From the NCBI GenBank assembly GCA_026873275.1, contig JANTUC010000019.1:310001-374000 (forward strand): DNA of 64,000 nt. The letters are read 5' to 3'. Positions 34,166 to 45,897 of this stretch are shown here, one piece after another. The position numbers were made by a program, and so were the translations under genes. The number at the start of each line of letters is the position of its first letter. Positions within the stretch are counted from its first letter, which is position 1. Below the pieces are notes generated by a model that had not been told where the DNA came from, did no database searches, and was given only the letters and a program-made list of their open reading frames with translations. The stretch comes from Pseudopithomyces maydicus. Lineage: Eukaryota; Ascomycota; Dothideomycetes; Pleosporales; Didymosphaeriaceae.

Positions 34166-35007
34166 ATGCCAACGATGTCAACTCCAGCTGGTTCAAGCAC
34201 GCGTAAGAGACAACGCACGCCGGAAACATCAACTCCAGCTCCTGGCCCGGCTCGCAAGAAAATCGACACAAGGTACGTGCACCACCTCTAGTCGTACAAC
34301 AACTCAAGCTAACGTCATCAAGGTTTAGCAGCTCGTCCTTGGTCAAGATCCTAGTGGGCGAAGGAGCTGATCAGCAGGAATTCGTGGTCCATGAGTCGTT
34401 CTTGATAGATCGCTCCAAGTTCTTTCGCGCTGCCTTGAATGGCGACCGCTGGACTGAGACTGAGAAACGCGAAATCAAGTTCCCAGAAGATAAGCCCCAT
34501 ATTTTTGCGTTGTATCTCAAGTACATCTACACTGGTAGATTGGGGACCATACATACCGAGTTGGACGATCCTTCTTCCATGGACTATTCAACTTTCAGGG
34601 AGATATTAGGAGCTGAAGTTGAAGATCTTCTTGATTTTTGTATTCTAGGCGAGAAGCTTCTGGATGTGGCGGCAAAGAATACCTCAATACATGCGATATT
34701 TGCAAAGTTGGATTCAAAACAATGCCATGGGAGAATGTATCCCGGTGCCGATTTCTTGGGAGTTGTTTACGAGGGAACGCCAGTCGGTAGCCCTTGTCGG
34801 CGCATTCTGATTGATTCTGTGTGTCAAACCAGCCAAATTGCGCTGAAGCAGCGCTTGAGATCCGAAATGCACAAAATTCCGAAAGAGGCGTTGGTGGACC
34901 TGTCTATTGCGCTTATAGAGAAACCTGTCTGCCCAATCAAGAAGGGCGTAGCAGCGTATCTGGAGGCCTGTGGAAACGATACGGACACTGCGCCTTCGAA
35001 AAAGTGA
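34166..35007 (+). CDS. BTB/POZ-domain protein
   Basis: Two exons, 34166-34272 and 34323-35007 (GTACGT...TCAAG), ~263 residues. A short basic N-terminus (RKRQR, ARKK) may be a nuclear signal. The BTB domain spans ~residues 38-150: VKILVGEGADQQEFVVHESFLIDRSKFFRAALNG is the classic start, followed by IFALYLKYIYTGRL and LGEKLLDVAAKN. No second domain is visible. ATG 34175 is an alternative start in the same frame. This is the pattern of lineage-specific fungal BTB proteins, here one of three in the window. Confidence 0.82.
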
Positions 35008-35341
35008 TTTCTTGCCGAGTTCGCATGTCAGAAATGAATCTCTGATATCCCTCTGGTCGCAAACGAATGATTGCGTCTACGAGTCAATGACAAAAGATTG
35101 AGATAATCTGTAAGTGGGTTTACCACAATTCCAATAATCGCAATGTTTAGTACTTTACTAACACATCATAGTCATGCAGTGCACATGGAGCATTGCTTTA
35201 ACTCCACCAAGTCTAAATTGTCTATTACAACCGTATGACATCGGTGGAAAACGCATTGGGCGGTACCAAGGCAGCACAACAGGCCTGCAACATTGACGGT
35301 TCTTTTTTTCCTGTTTTTCCTTTTCTTTTCCTTTCCAATTT

Positions 35342-35590
35342 CGACATCCCGCCTGGACTATCAAGGACTATCGATGGGGGATTGGCTTCTTCTCTTGCCC
35401 ACACATGCACGCGCATGAATCTGGGCATTTTAATTTCCCATTTGGTCGAACTCCAGCATATCTTATCAGGACTCTATTTGTGGCAGAAAGGCCTTAATAT
35501 CGACACTCAGCTTGGACTACCGGCGACTCTTGGTGGAGGATCGGAACATCTTCTTGCCAACACATGCACACGGATGAGACTAGGCATTTT
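35342..35590 (+). repeat. two diverged ~90-bp direct repeats, 159 bp apart
   Basis: 35342-35431 and 35501-35590 align along their length: both start CGACA, share GGACTA, CTTCTTGCC-like and ACACATGCAC and end GGCATTTT. They read in one frame as similar peptides (LAHTCTRMNLGI, LANTCTRMRLGI), but no gene could be built around them. They lie in a 1.27-kb gap (35008-36275) otherwise without a recognisable gene. Confidence 0.6.
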
Positions 35591-36275
35591 CTTTCTTGCT
35601 TGATCAGCTTTCGGAAGCTCTCGTCGGGATTAAAGTCCTGGCATACCTTAATACATATGGAAATCTTTGTATCATGTCATCTAGCCAGTTTGCAGAGAAC
35701 CCTGCCCGCGTGAAAGAGTGGTGCTCATCAGTATGTGATTACACTGAACAATCATCAAACATTTGCGCTTACTGTGAAGTATCGCATTACTTATTCGCTG
35801 CGGAACAATACATTCAATGAGTACCAGTGACGGTCCAGTGACTTTCCCTTCCATCTCCCAAAATCCCCTAGCTTATAGTGACGAAACTTACTGCATCACG
35901 TATTCTGTGAATGTGAGATACTCAGCATTCAATCACAGATAATCATGCCGGGTGTCCAACACAGCTGAGGACAACGGAAGTAAATATGTGATAGGGTCTA
36001 TGAACCTCCTCGACCATCGGGATATCTATGCCAGTTCACCGTATAACGTTGTCCAGATCGGTAGAAAATCCAGTGAACTGTTCCGCTTCGACGCTCCAAT
36101 GACCCTTGCGAGTAAAGCTGATTTCACTCTTCCATACCAGCGATGTAGTCATCGTAATCTCAATATGTAAAACGAGTCAAAATGCAAGCGTCCGTTTCCT
36201 ACTACTCCTCCCGATCCTTTTTCCAACCACTTCAACATCCACAGCCTTACCACAGCTTCGTACTGACACAGAATC

Positions 36276-36587
36276 ATGGACCAAAACCCAGAGCTACCCG
36301 AAGCAACAGCCCGCATGTTCTGCCCGATAAAGCATCAAGACCTCTCCACACCAAAACACCACGTCCCAGAATGCCAGGCCCTCATGCAATTCTACGACGC
36401 CACCTCCCGAAGCGGCAAAATCACCTGCGAACACGCGCCCGTCGCCATCATGATTGACCCCACCAACCCCGTCGCCCCCAAGATCCCCGTCGTCTTAATG
36501 GCACAATCCAAACCCAATGTCATCCCAGAACCGGAACACGATTTCAGCGCAGGGACATCACGTGGAAGGCGCTGTTCGTTGCTCTAG
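36276..36587 (+). CDS. small hypothetical protein with a CAAX-like C-terminus
   Basis: Intronless frame of 103 residues, start MDQNPELPEATARMF. It has no signal peptide or membrane segment and is rich in Pro. The last residues are GRRCSLL; the final CSLL fits a CaaX box, with terminal Leu favouring geranylgeranylation, and basic residues precede it. If real, the protein would be anchored to the inner face of a membrane. I do not recognise the family. Codon composition is GC-rich compared with the flanks, which supports coding, but there is no other evidence. Confidence 0.45.
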   Translation: MDQNPELPEATARMFCPIKHQDLSTPKHHVPECQALMQFYDATSRSGKITCEHAPVAIMIDPTNPVAPKIPVVLMAQSKPNVIPEPEHDFSAGTSRGRRCSLL

Positions 36588-37865
36588 CATATGCAGGTAC
36601 CGAGTATATATGTGTTGTGCAAGCGTGCGGGGAATTGTAGACTTGTGTTTGGGTTTGTGAGGGGTAGGTCGAGTCTATGTGTGTGACGAAGGCTACCGTG
36701 GTAAGGATGGACGACGGCTTTTTTTCTACTTATTTCTATATGGTCAATTAATCTACTGCTCTTTTTTCTAGAATCTAAAATATTTTGTGAATATCTTAAT
36801 TGTGAAGGGGAATGGTCTTCAATTAACGTCGTAAGGACCTGTACTGGTCATGCGACTCAAGGAGTCTGGTAATTGAGTTAATCTAGTTCGCGAAAAGCAT
36901 TTCGCATATCGACGATGTATATGCCGATGCAATATGGCTAAGATCTTCATATGGCTTAGGTCTTCATATGGCTTAGGTCAATCCATCGTTTCCAACAACT
37001 ACAATATATACAGTGCAGGATAAAGACTGCTTCCCCAGCCAGACACTAAATCTACTACAAGTGTGCACATCGCCAGATACCTAGATAATGTAAGCATCAT
37101 GTGACACGCATAGTGCCCAGGTGCTTACCCATACCCACCTGGCTAGCCCGTTCCTGGCAGCAGCTGGGCAACTGGGCAGTCTGTTTCAGATTCGGAACAT
37201 CTGTGTCACCATCCCATGTGGATCGCCGCCCGCCGGCAGTCCCATTATAGCACCAAACCGATCTTCCCCCTTCGTATCGCATATGTCATCGCTATCCCTG
37301 CCATCCCCGAACTGTGGATGCGCGAACGCGTGTCCTACCGCGGACCGCCGAAACCACATGCTATGCACCCGATCGAGTCGTCAGACGGACGTCCACCCAC
37401 ATGCACGGGGGCGAATGCGGCCATCTCGGGGTTCAGATGCTATGCTCGAAATGTGTATATACATGGGTAACACGGAGAGAAAGAGTCCTGGTGAGACGCG
37501 CAAGAGCGAGGATCAATGGAATGGGACCCGCCATAAGTGGCGCTCGGTTACAGCGTCCCGCCCGGCCGCCTTCACAACGCGCATGCACTAGTCTAGTCTA
37601 GCGTTCAACTGCGGTACCCCGGTCCACTGCGCCGCTGTTGCAAACGGTCCTGACGCCATGGGAGCGGGATCTGCGACTGCCTGGCTGGCACGGGCACGTG
37701 TGGCCTGGTGCTGTGCAGTGAGCACATAGGGCGAGCGCTGGGCTGGGCCACATAGCCAGCTTCCAAACCTCGACGCTGCATCGTCCACATACATACATAC
37801 ATACATACACTTCAAACTTCAACAGCACTCTTTTCACTTTGCGGGATCCGGGTTTCAACAACGCC
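36588..37865. other. intergenic with dispersed-element copy 1
   Basis: Contains the element at 36814-36858, repeated CTTCATATGGCTTAGGT units near 36945-36980 and an ACAT tetranucleotide run at 37790-37808. No gene was recognised; this is the promoter side of the transporter gene. Confidence 0.5.
36814..36858 (+). repeat. dispersed element, copy 1
   Basis: The core CAATTAACGTC...AAGGACCTGTAC...GGTCATGCGACTC recurs at 42709-42750 (minus), 46308-46355 (plus) and partly at 60807-60830 (minus). It includes a nearly palindromic ACCTGTACAGGT. Confidence 0.65.
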
Positions 37866-39613
37866 ATGGATCTTTATCGGAGCACGTTCGCGGGGCTTTT
37901 GCTGTTGAACAGCGTCGTGTTCATTCGGTCGTACCGCGCGAAGAGCGGCGGCTTGACAGAGTCGCCGTCGAGCTCGGAGAAGGTCGAGCATCGGGGAGAG
38001 AAGACAACGATGGGGAGCGTGTTCGACAGTTGAAGTGGAAGTTCTTGCCCGTGTTCATGCTGGTCAATGGCGCGGATTGGCTGCAAGGACCGTACATATA
38101 CCCTATTTACAAAGGTACGTACGTGGATCGCTCGGAGGCATCATGGATGGATGGGTCTTCGACGACTGACTCCGTCTAGATGAGAAGGGCCTCGCGGAGA
38201 GCATGGTGGCTTTCCTGTTCATGGTTGGCTTCTTGTCTGGGGGCATCTCGGCCTCGTTCGCGGGCACGTTCGCGGATCGCTTCGGACGCAAGGCCGCGTG
38301 CCTTGCGTACTGTGTCATCTACTCGTGCTCATGCCTCACGCTGCTCACCGACCGAATTGAGATCCTCTTCCTCGGACGCATCCTAGGTGGTATCTCGGGG
38401 ACGCTACTATACAGCGTGTTCGAGAGCTGGCTGGTTGCCGAGTTCAACAAGCTGATGGTGGACGACGACGGCGGGTCCAGCCTGAGCGGCATATTCAGCA
38501 CCATGACCACGCTGAACAGCTTCGTGGCGATCGTCGCGGGTATTGTCGCTGGGTGGCTGGTCGATCATGTCGGCACGGCTAAAGCACCGTTCATGGCATC
38601 CATGGGGTGCATGGCGATCGCCTTCGTCGTCATCGCGAACACTTGGGTGAGTTTATCCACCCACACAACTAATGTCATGTTTATTAACTGAGGTAGTCGG
38701 AAAACTATGGCTCTCGACGCGAGAACACCGCAGAGGCTACCAGCCTGCTCGCAGAGGAGGCCAAGGAGGACCAGGCGCCTGCCAAATCAGCCGTGCAGCT
38801 CATTCTTGGAGGTGAGCTGTCCAGCCACAACGTCGAGACATGGCTAACTCGTTGCATCGCAGACAAGAATATACTGACTCTGGCACTCACATCGTGCTTC
38901 TTCGAGGGCACGCTGTTCCTGTTCATCTTTTTCAAGTTCCCGGCGCTGAAACTGTGCCACGAGCTATCGGGCTCCAAAACCGGTAAGAGCTCCATCGCGA
39001 ATACGGCATACATACATTTGATGATGACCAACGCTGATGCCTGCAAGCAGACTTGCCGTTCGGGCTCATCTTCGCCATCCTAATGTGTTGCATGATGTTC
39101 GGCTCAATGTTGTACAACAACCTTACCGCCTCCGCAGCACCACTACCGACCAAGCAGATCCTTATATACACCCTTGCTGCCGCGTCGCTGTGCTTCTTCC
39201 TGCCGGCACATGTGCGCAAGGAGAGCATCGTCCTCTGGTGCTTCTGCGTCTTCGAGGCCTGCTGCGGCATCTACTATCCGTCCATGGGCTCGCTGAAGAG
39301 CAAGCTCATCGAGGACGGCATGCGCGCCAGCGTGTATACCATCCTGAGGGTTCCCCTCAACGCGTTCGTCGTGGTCGCCCTCAGCATGACGCAGGAAGGT
39401 AAGTACCGTACCGTACCGTACCGTACCGTACATTACATATGTACCGTACCGTTCTCCGCACGCATCCCTCTCGCATCCCGCTCCCCGCGGGGTACGTATT
39501 TGCCGCAGCCGCTAACTCTGGCACTAGGAGAACATCACCGTAATATGGTGTTTACGCTGTGTGGAGGCTTGCTGCTAGCTGCAGCGCTGGCGGTCCATCG
39601 CATCCTGGCATGA
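37866..39613 (+). CDS. MFS transporter, MFSD5/molybdate-anion transporter type
   Basis: Predicted polytopic membrane transporter. Six exons: 37866-38114, 38180-38646, 38697-38811, 38863-38982, 39051-39398 and 39528-39613. All junctions close in phase except for one missing base in exon 1: the G4 at 37993-37996 must be G5 to lead into LKWKFLPVFMLVNGADWLQGPYIY. Family marks are GADWLQGPYIYPIY, the MFS loop FADRFGRKAACLAYC, GRILGGISGTLLYSVFESWLVAE, CFFEGTLFLFIFFKFP and GIYYPSMGSLKSKLIEDGMRA. About eleven hydrophobic segments can be counted. MFSD5 relatives have been linked to high-affinity molybdate uptake; substrate is inferred from family only. The last intron (39399-39527) holds a GTACC repeat. 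Confidence 0.87.
39404..39450 (+). repeat. GTACC pentanucleotide microsatellite in intron
   Basis: About five tandem ACCGT units, a short break and two more, inside the last intron of the transporter gene just after its donor site. Confidence 0.8.
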
Positions 39614-40605
39614 GCGTGCCACACGTACGCATGCGTAGGTAGATGACGATGAAAAAATAGATAGCACGCGTACATCTGATAGGATTACAATTCACTCATG
39701 TGCACGACCCCCATGGATCCCAATCCTGCACGACGGCCTGCAGTCTGCAGCTATATGCACGTACGGTACTTACATAGAACCGAGTCTCGCCTAAGGCACC
39801 ACATCGGGGCCTAGTCCGCGCGGAGGCTCAAGGTGTAACCGTCGCCAATCATGAAACGGATCAGCATGCCAGGCGTAAGACATCCCTGGCGCTAAGACTC
39901 TAGCCGTTTTCTGTGTCTGGAGACGTGTGGGCCGCCTTGTGGGACCTAGAGTGTGGTTGTGGGGAGCTCTTCTACGGCAAACGTCCACCGGAGATGATCC
40001 CTGGGTGCTTCGAGTGGGTGGGGGAGAGTGGGCAGAGTTTCAGCTGCTTCGACGCATCGTGTTACCGTTGCCAGCGGAGACGACAGAATCGGTGCTGGGC
40101 GTGCGAGGTGATACCATCAGCTACCCTGCGTTGGGCGGTAATGGCCTGCTGGTCGGTGGCGCATCGTCGCTAGCCGGCCGGTGAGCTTTACTTGATGCAC
40201 CGGCCAAGGTCGAGCGCGGCTGTACCTGCTTGTCAAGACGGGCCTGGTTGATCAGAGGGATCAGCAGCCTTCTTATCTGCCCGTCCGATACGTTTCTTGT
40301 GTCCTCTCAACCCTCTAAGTAGCTGCCCAGCCCGTGGTTCGGCTATCCCTTCACCTGGACGTTTGACCATCCGTCGAGTTGCTTCACATTTGCCAGTCAG
40401 GCCGGACGCTCGTTAAACCCAGTCTTTCCTTTTGAGGACTCGTGCTGTGTTATATTAGTACAATGACTTTCCTTCGTTCGCCTCAGGGTACGTTCTTCTC
40501 ACCAGCTACCTACATACATACATACATACCTCTCCACATCACCTTCCACCATCACCACCCCCACCACCTTGATTGACCGCCACCACACCCACACCCACCT
40601 TTAAC
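39614..40605. other. intergenic, no supported gene
   Basis: A frame of ~86 codons at 39913-40173 lacks family features and is not called. ACAT tetranucleotides occur at ~40510-40528, and a pyrimidine-rich leader precedes the methyltransferase ATG at 40606. Confidence 0.5.
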
Positions 40606-41636
40606 ATGGCGTTAGGACGCGGCATCGCCACCATCGTCGTCCTCATCTTCTTCCTCGCAATCCTCCACAACAATGCCGCCTCCCAATCCTACATCCCGTC
40701 GTCCCTCCTCCCCCAACGCCCCGGCGCACCCCGCAAATTCGCCACCCTAAGAGACCGCATGGCGCTCTCCGAATCCGCCTGGCAGAAGAGCGTCCAGCTC
40801 CGCGCCCAAATGGCCGAGTCCCACCCCGACAACCCCCAAATCCCCCTGTTCCCCGCCCAGTCCTTCGAGTCCTTCGGCAAGTACCCCTACACCCTCTGGG
40901 ACTTCTTTCCCCCGACCTGGACGTGCCCGCACGACGTGCAGCGCGTCGGGCGCCTCGGCGACGGCGGCAAATGGGTCTGCGGCATGAGCATCTACGAGTC
41001 CATCCCCGCGCCGGCGTCGTGGGCGAAGGGCGTCCCCTCGGGGGGCCAAGAGGGCGTCGTAATCTACAGCTTCGGCATCAACGGGGAGTCGTCGTTCGAG
41101 GCGGAGATGTTCGCGCGCATCCCCAGCGCGCGCATCTGGGAGTACGACTTCAGCGTCGACGCGTGGGGGAAGCAAATCGCCGCGGCGTACCAGTCGCGGG
41201 CGTTCTTCAAGAAAGTGGGCATCGGGAAGACAGACGACGCAGCCAGGGCGCCCCCTTCTTCACGCTGCAGACCCTCATGGCGCAGAACAATCACACGTAC
41301 ATGGACATTTTGAAGATCGACGTCGAGGGCTCCGAGTACGTGTCGTTCGACGCGGTGATGGATTACTTCACGAGCGCGTGGCGGGGCGCCGGCGACGCCG
41401 TGCTGCCGATTGGGCAGATTATGATTGAGATTCATGTGGGTGAGGACCAGAAGGGGATTGATTTCAAGCGGTTCCGCGGGTGGTGGGAGCGCCTCGAGAA
41501 GATGGGCATGCGCCCCACGTGGATGGAGGTTAATCTCATGGCGATGACCATCCCGAAACATAAGACGGATCCGAGGTGCACCGAGTATGTGCTGGTGAAT
41601 GCGAAGGATAGGAATAGTGTGCTTTGGCAGGAGTAG
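40606..41636 (+). CDS. membrane-anchored FkbM-like methyltransferase-domain protein
   Basis: Type II membrane protein with a short cytosolic start (MALGRG) and one signal anchor (IATIVVLIFFLAIL). The luminal part has the fungal block DGGKWVCGM...VIYSFGINGESSFEAEMF (SAM-fold start), WEYDFSVDAWG and, after a frame break, HTYMDILKIDVEGSEY, the acidic signature of FkbM/Methyltransf_21-24 proteins, then QIMIEIHVGED and an end YVLVNAKDRNSVLW. One base is missing near 41250-41262 (GGG or CCCCC run): adding it joins KTDDAARGAPFFTLQTLM or the like. About 343 residues. A Golgi or ER methyltransferase acting on a glycan or peptide is possible; the acceptor is unknown. Confidence 0.78.
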
Positions 41637-43377
41637 GGAGGCTGAGGCGGGCGCGGGGGTTGTGTGTACATGGGTGATGTGTGTGTATGTGCATGTGCAT
41701 GGCGTGTTGTATACAAATGTTCTACATACATACATGGAACACTGAATTGGGATTGGGATCGGGAATTGGCATGGTCACTGAGCATTTTCGGCGTTGCATC
41801 GGGTGGAATTGGGATTATCATGGGCTTGCGCAAAGTCGTAGCTCGCTGGCGTTTTGAGGGTTCAATGTTCACATGCCTAGTCTACCTACACCAGAAGTAT
41901 GGATAGGATAGCTATGCGGTTGGTGTCCAACTACTGGAATGCATGACGTCACTATTACTTTTGCATTTCTTCTCGCGGGATCCCATGTGCTTGCTCTTCA
42001 TGAACTAGGTAGAGACCTATCGGAGTCACGATGTTTGAATAACGGCTAAAACAATGTGGTGTGTGGAGAAGGAAATGCCCCTGGCGTGGCGCGCGTAGCG
42101 TGAACCTAACCGGACGGAACGCACATGTGTGCGGGCGGGTCTGGACCTGGATACGTATCGGTTTGATAGCGTCGGCTGATTACTCGGAGGGAGTAGGTGG
42201 TGGAAACGGGTGTTTCTCACGTGTGTTGGGGGAGGTTGCTGCAGGGGGTGGACCTCGTTAGCACTCGGTTCCTCGAAGGAGGAAGGTGGTGTTTTTGGTT
42301 ACTCGGGTCTGGGATGGTTGGATCCTTCTATGTGGAATATATTGGGTGTATCATTTATTGGAATACTTGCTTGGTAAGATGAGGCGTGTAGCGGGAAACG
42401 TTTTAGATCTCACGATTGCGTAAACGTTCCTCTGCTGGTGTCATAGTGCTTATTCAACATTTCTATTCTCCTATAATTTCTTTTTGACTTTTCTTATGCG
42501 TCTTCGATCCGTTCTTTTCTGAATTGAAAACACGTTATATTACTAATAAACCCTTTTAGATAATGTTTTGGAGTACGTTTAGTCTCTAGCTGCTGCTAAT
42601 GAGATTTGATTTAGTCTTAGAGAAAGGACGAATGTATTTAAATTTGAATTTTTTTCTATTCATTTCTTTATTATTTTTTTCCTGAAAAAGTGGTAGCAGA
42701 GTAGTATTGAGTAGGCCCGTACAGGTCCTTAGGACGTTGATTGAAAACCATAGCATTAATTGGGTAAAATTGTTAGAAGAACGCTGTCATACCCTCTTGT
42801 CATAATTGAAAAACGTTCGTACATAAGAGCGTGCTTCTTAACATGTTTAACGAGTTCGGTACGTCTGGGTTTTCATTGGCTGGTGTCAGTACAATCTGTA
42901 TAGGTCCTCGCGGCAATAATCGAATGGCTGGCTTCAATTGTCGAACCTTTGTATGAACAACTAATTGAGCATTCGAGAAAACGAAGACTAACAGCATTCC
43001 ACTACATGCTAACTAAACAGAAAAGTTTCTGCCTTCTATTATATCTAGACATAAAGTATGTTTTCCTATGTGAAAGAATTAACTGGGCGATATCCTGATA
43101 TTGCTGGTGATTGCTTCCGAGGCACTCTAGCAGCTCAAAAATATGAGTACCACACTGTTTCGAGCACTTTCACTTCACCAAAGCTCGAACTTACTTCACT
43201 ATTCAAGTAAGAGAACAGGCAGCAGGACACCTTACCTGTATAGGTAACCACCAGGTGAGTCACGTGCGCGGGCCGACTTACCTCCGTTGTAACCGTAGTA
43301 TCTTTAAATACTTTGGTCTTGTCTCTTTATTGTCACCTATCAGAACTGCTTCAAACTAGACCGTCATCACGGCCAAA
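41637..43377. other. gene-poor, AT-rich stretch
   Basis: 1.7 kb without a convincing exon. It is strongly AT-rich at 42450-42700 and contains dispersed-element copy 2 (42709-42750, minus). The promoter of the next BTB gene lies at the right end. Confidence 0.5.
42709..42750 (-). repeat. dispersed element, copy 2
   Basis: The reverse complement reads GGTTTTCAATCAACGTCC followed by TAAGGACCTGTACGGGCC, matching copies 1 and 3. Confidence 0.65.
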
Positions 43378-44115
43378 ATGAAGCCCAGCGTGCTCGTCCC
43401 GGTTGGTGGTGGACCAAGGTAAGCCGGTGTCTCGGCCTCATCATTGAAGCTTCCTACCTTGCTAACTAGCTCCAGCTTCGGTCAGGATATTATCAAGGTC
43501 AAGGTCACCTGTGGAGCCAGCTGGCACAGTAGCTGGTCCGAAACGTTCTCAGTCGACAAAGCCCTTATTTGTGCCCGCTCCCAGTTCTTCGAGGATGCAC
43601 TGGACGATTCATCGGAGAAAAAAGACACGGTGGTCGATGTAATTGGAGATCCAAATGTTTTCGAGATATATCTCTTCTTGGTACATACGGGCAAGATAGC
43701 CTGCCAAAAGCGAGTCAATTTCCATGACCCGTGGATGGACGCCAGCTGGAGGAACATCGAGCCGGTTGATCAGCTTTCAAATCTGGTCGAACTGTATTTC
43801 CTGAGCAAACAACTCCTGGATTTCAAAGCCATGCAAACGACCAAGGAAGGTCTTATCGAGATCGCGAAAGATGGTCGTTGCTTTCTCGACACAGAGGTGA
43901 TTACGCGCGCAATCAAGAAGACGCAGAAAGATGACGTGCTACGCCGCTGGCTCATGGATGTTGTGGTCGAAAGTTTCCCCAAAATGCTCCAGTCTATTGA
44001 ACAATATTATGTACCCGAGAAATTCTGGTACATGGTGGCCCAAAGAATGGCGGCTGACCGCACGATCACCCCGAATGGTGCGCGGCGCTGGGAGGATTTC
44101 AGTCACTACTCGTAA
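43378..44115 (+). CDS. BTB/POZ-like domain protein
   Basis: Two exons, 43378-43418 and 43470-44115 (GTAAGC...ACTAG, branch CTAAC), ~228 residues. The BTB-type core is visible at IKVKVTCGASWHSSWSETFSVDKALICARSQFFEDAL, where the usual HxxLL has diverged to VDKALIC but SQFF remains, then VFEIYLFLVHTGKI and LSNLVELYFLSKQLLDFKAM. It has the same overall plan and intron position (just before the domain) as the gene at 34166, so both probably come from one expanded family. Role unknown. Confidence 0.72.
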
Positions 44116-45465
44116 CCTGTCCAACTGAGGAGGTTGGCAAGGCACTCTCTGCGGTTGGCGCCTGAGAGGATGAGGGATACGATATCTCGTCTCTCCACAC
44201 CAAGTGGGATGGACACCTGGTTTGAATACGGCTGGAAGGGTCTCGATACCATTCCATGAGAATTCATCAAGAAATTGCAGAACTTGAAGAGGCTCAGGAA
44301 TATGTGACGAGAGTCCATCATGTGGAAAGTGATTAGCCATTAGGTTTGGCCGTCATATAGCTTTCCCAGGAATCAATACAATAATGACCTCATTTTGAGA
44401 AAGATGCAAGTGAATGTGGTGTACCAACGCAAATATTTGACATATGGTAGGCTAAATGCAATATCACATTTGTATCCATACATGTGCCCTAGAAATGCGA
44501 CAAAACACTGGAGTAATAGATAGCTATCCTTTCGATCAATCATATCACGATACACAGAACATTGCTCACATAATTGAGATGCCCGACAAGCGTCAGAGTT
44601 CAGTGCATTACGTGACTTCGCACTGTCATGTATCCTATCGCACCTTACCAACTGTGTATTAAAAGAAGCCCAAATTTTCACTGACCTTTCTCACTCTGCC
44701 TCCACTTCTCACACACTTCGCAAGCATGCGGCGCACAAAACCCAAAACTTGTCAACACTGAGGATATATTGCCCAGCTGAAAGTCGTGTTGCGTCTTCTT
44801 GTGCTTTATACTTGATGACCGTCCATAGGGTAGTTCAGTCAAATGGTGACCGCTCATTCTTTCCGAAAGTAATACCGATAGGGGGTATAATATATGCTCC
44901 GAGCACTAACGTCATGTATATCATCTACCGCAACACATTTGCGCCATGTTTTGTGCATCAGATTATGGTTTATCTAAGAATATCCGTACACGAATGCTTG
45001 ATCCAGGCATGCGGAGGGTTACCTGATGAGTTCATCAAGAACCCTCTCCACGGCACGGTGGATTACAAAGCGCTAGAGTTTGGAGTTTTTAAGAAAGCTC
45101 TATTGGCCGTGATGGAAGTCCGGAGTACAGATACTATCCAATAATGTTCTGAGTGCATTCTGAGAAGTCCATTGTTACAATAAGGGTGATGTATCAGTAC
45201 TCAGCCACAGCAAAATAGAAATAGATATTACAATCTAAGCCGTGGTAGTTCAACTGTTGATAACCGCTGTGGCGTGACTTTCGTTTGCCCTAAACATACA
45301 CTTTCTAGATTTCAACCTTTAGTCTATAACCATTTATATAGACATATCCATGCCCCACCAAATATTCTATTGCGCATGCCCAAGTCCGAGAATACGTAGC
45401 CAACAAAAGCCGAAAAGAACCGCCAATACGACAATTTCCTACCACCTGCAGCAGAGCCAAAAGCC
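44116..45465. other. intergenic with a doubtful frame
   Basis: A frame of ~130 codons at 44749-45144 (plus) ends at a real stop but has no family features, signal peptide or supporting context. Nothing else was recognised. Confidence 0.4.
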
Positions 45466-45897
45466 ATGTGTCAAAAGACGTACTCACGCCATCGCTGCTG
45501 CGACGCCCGTGCAAATACCGGCACCATCCGGCTCTGTCTCACGTTCATACGCACGAGAAGTTGTCAAGAGGGACAGATCGGCACGTGGGACGGCGAATAC
45601 ACCAATCAGGCCTGCCCACTCCACGAAGAACTTGCGTCCTTGGATCCTAGTGCCAGCCAGAATGGCACCGCATACAGCCAGAACGATAATTATCACGACA
45701 CCACACACTATTTCCAGAACGGCAACGGACACAGCCATGTTAATGGAAACAACGATTCCGGAGCGTTACTCCAGGACGTGATCATCCTTAGCTCCGACAA
45801 TGGTGACAGGGGTGCGACGGATCTTGCTCAGAGCGAAGAGGGCGAGGAGGGCGAGGAGGGCGCTGTTGGCAACGGGGAGTCTGCGGGAAACAAGTGA
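45466..45897 (+). CDS. hypothetical protein with N-terminal cysteines and acidic tail
   Basis: Frame of 143 residues. The start MCQKTYSRHRCCDA, followed by LCLTFIRTRSCQEG and a further Cys, recalls a common small fungal type that begins MCxxTYxxxxCC and has paired cysteines. The second half is rich in Asn, Asp and Ser and ends in a Glu/Gly repeat (EEGEEGEEG). A hydrophobic frame on the opposite strand (45484-45738) competes with it. The plus-strand frame was preferred for its start motif and its tail composition, but the call is weak. Confidence 0.4.
   Translation: MCQKTYSRHRCCDARANTGTIRLCLTFIRTRSCQEGQIGTWDGEYTNQACPLHEELASLDPSASQNGTAYSQNDNYHDTTHYFQNGNGHSHVNGNNDSGALLQDVIILSSDNGDRGATDLAQSEEGEEGEEGAVGNGESAGNK

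Noticed and set aside
39913..40184. Two overlapping ~85-codon frames after the transporter gene
   Set aside because: Trp/Cys-rich translations with no homologue recalled and no start context; probably chance in GC-rich DNA.
41064..41735. Minus-strand frame opposite the FkbM-like gene
   Set aside because: Shadow frame, low complexity, no domain.
44749..45144. 131-codon plus-strand frame
   Set aside because: No family, signal peptide, intron or promoter support; left as part of the intergenic entry.
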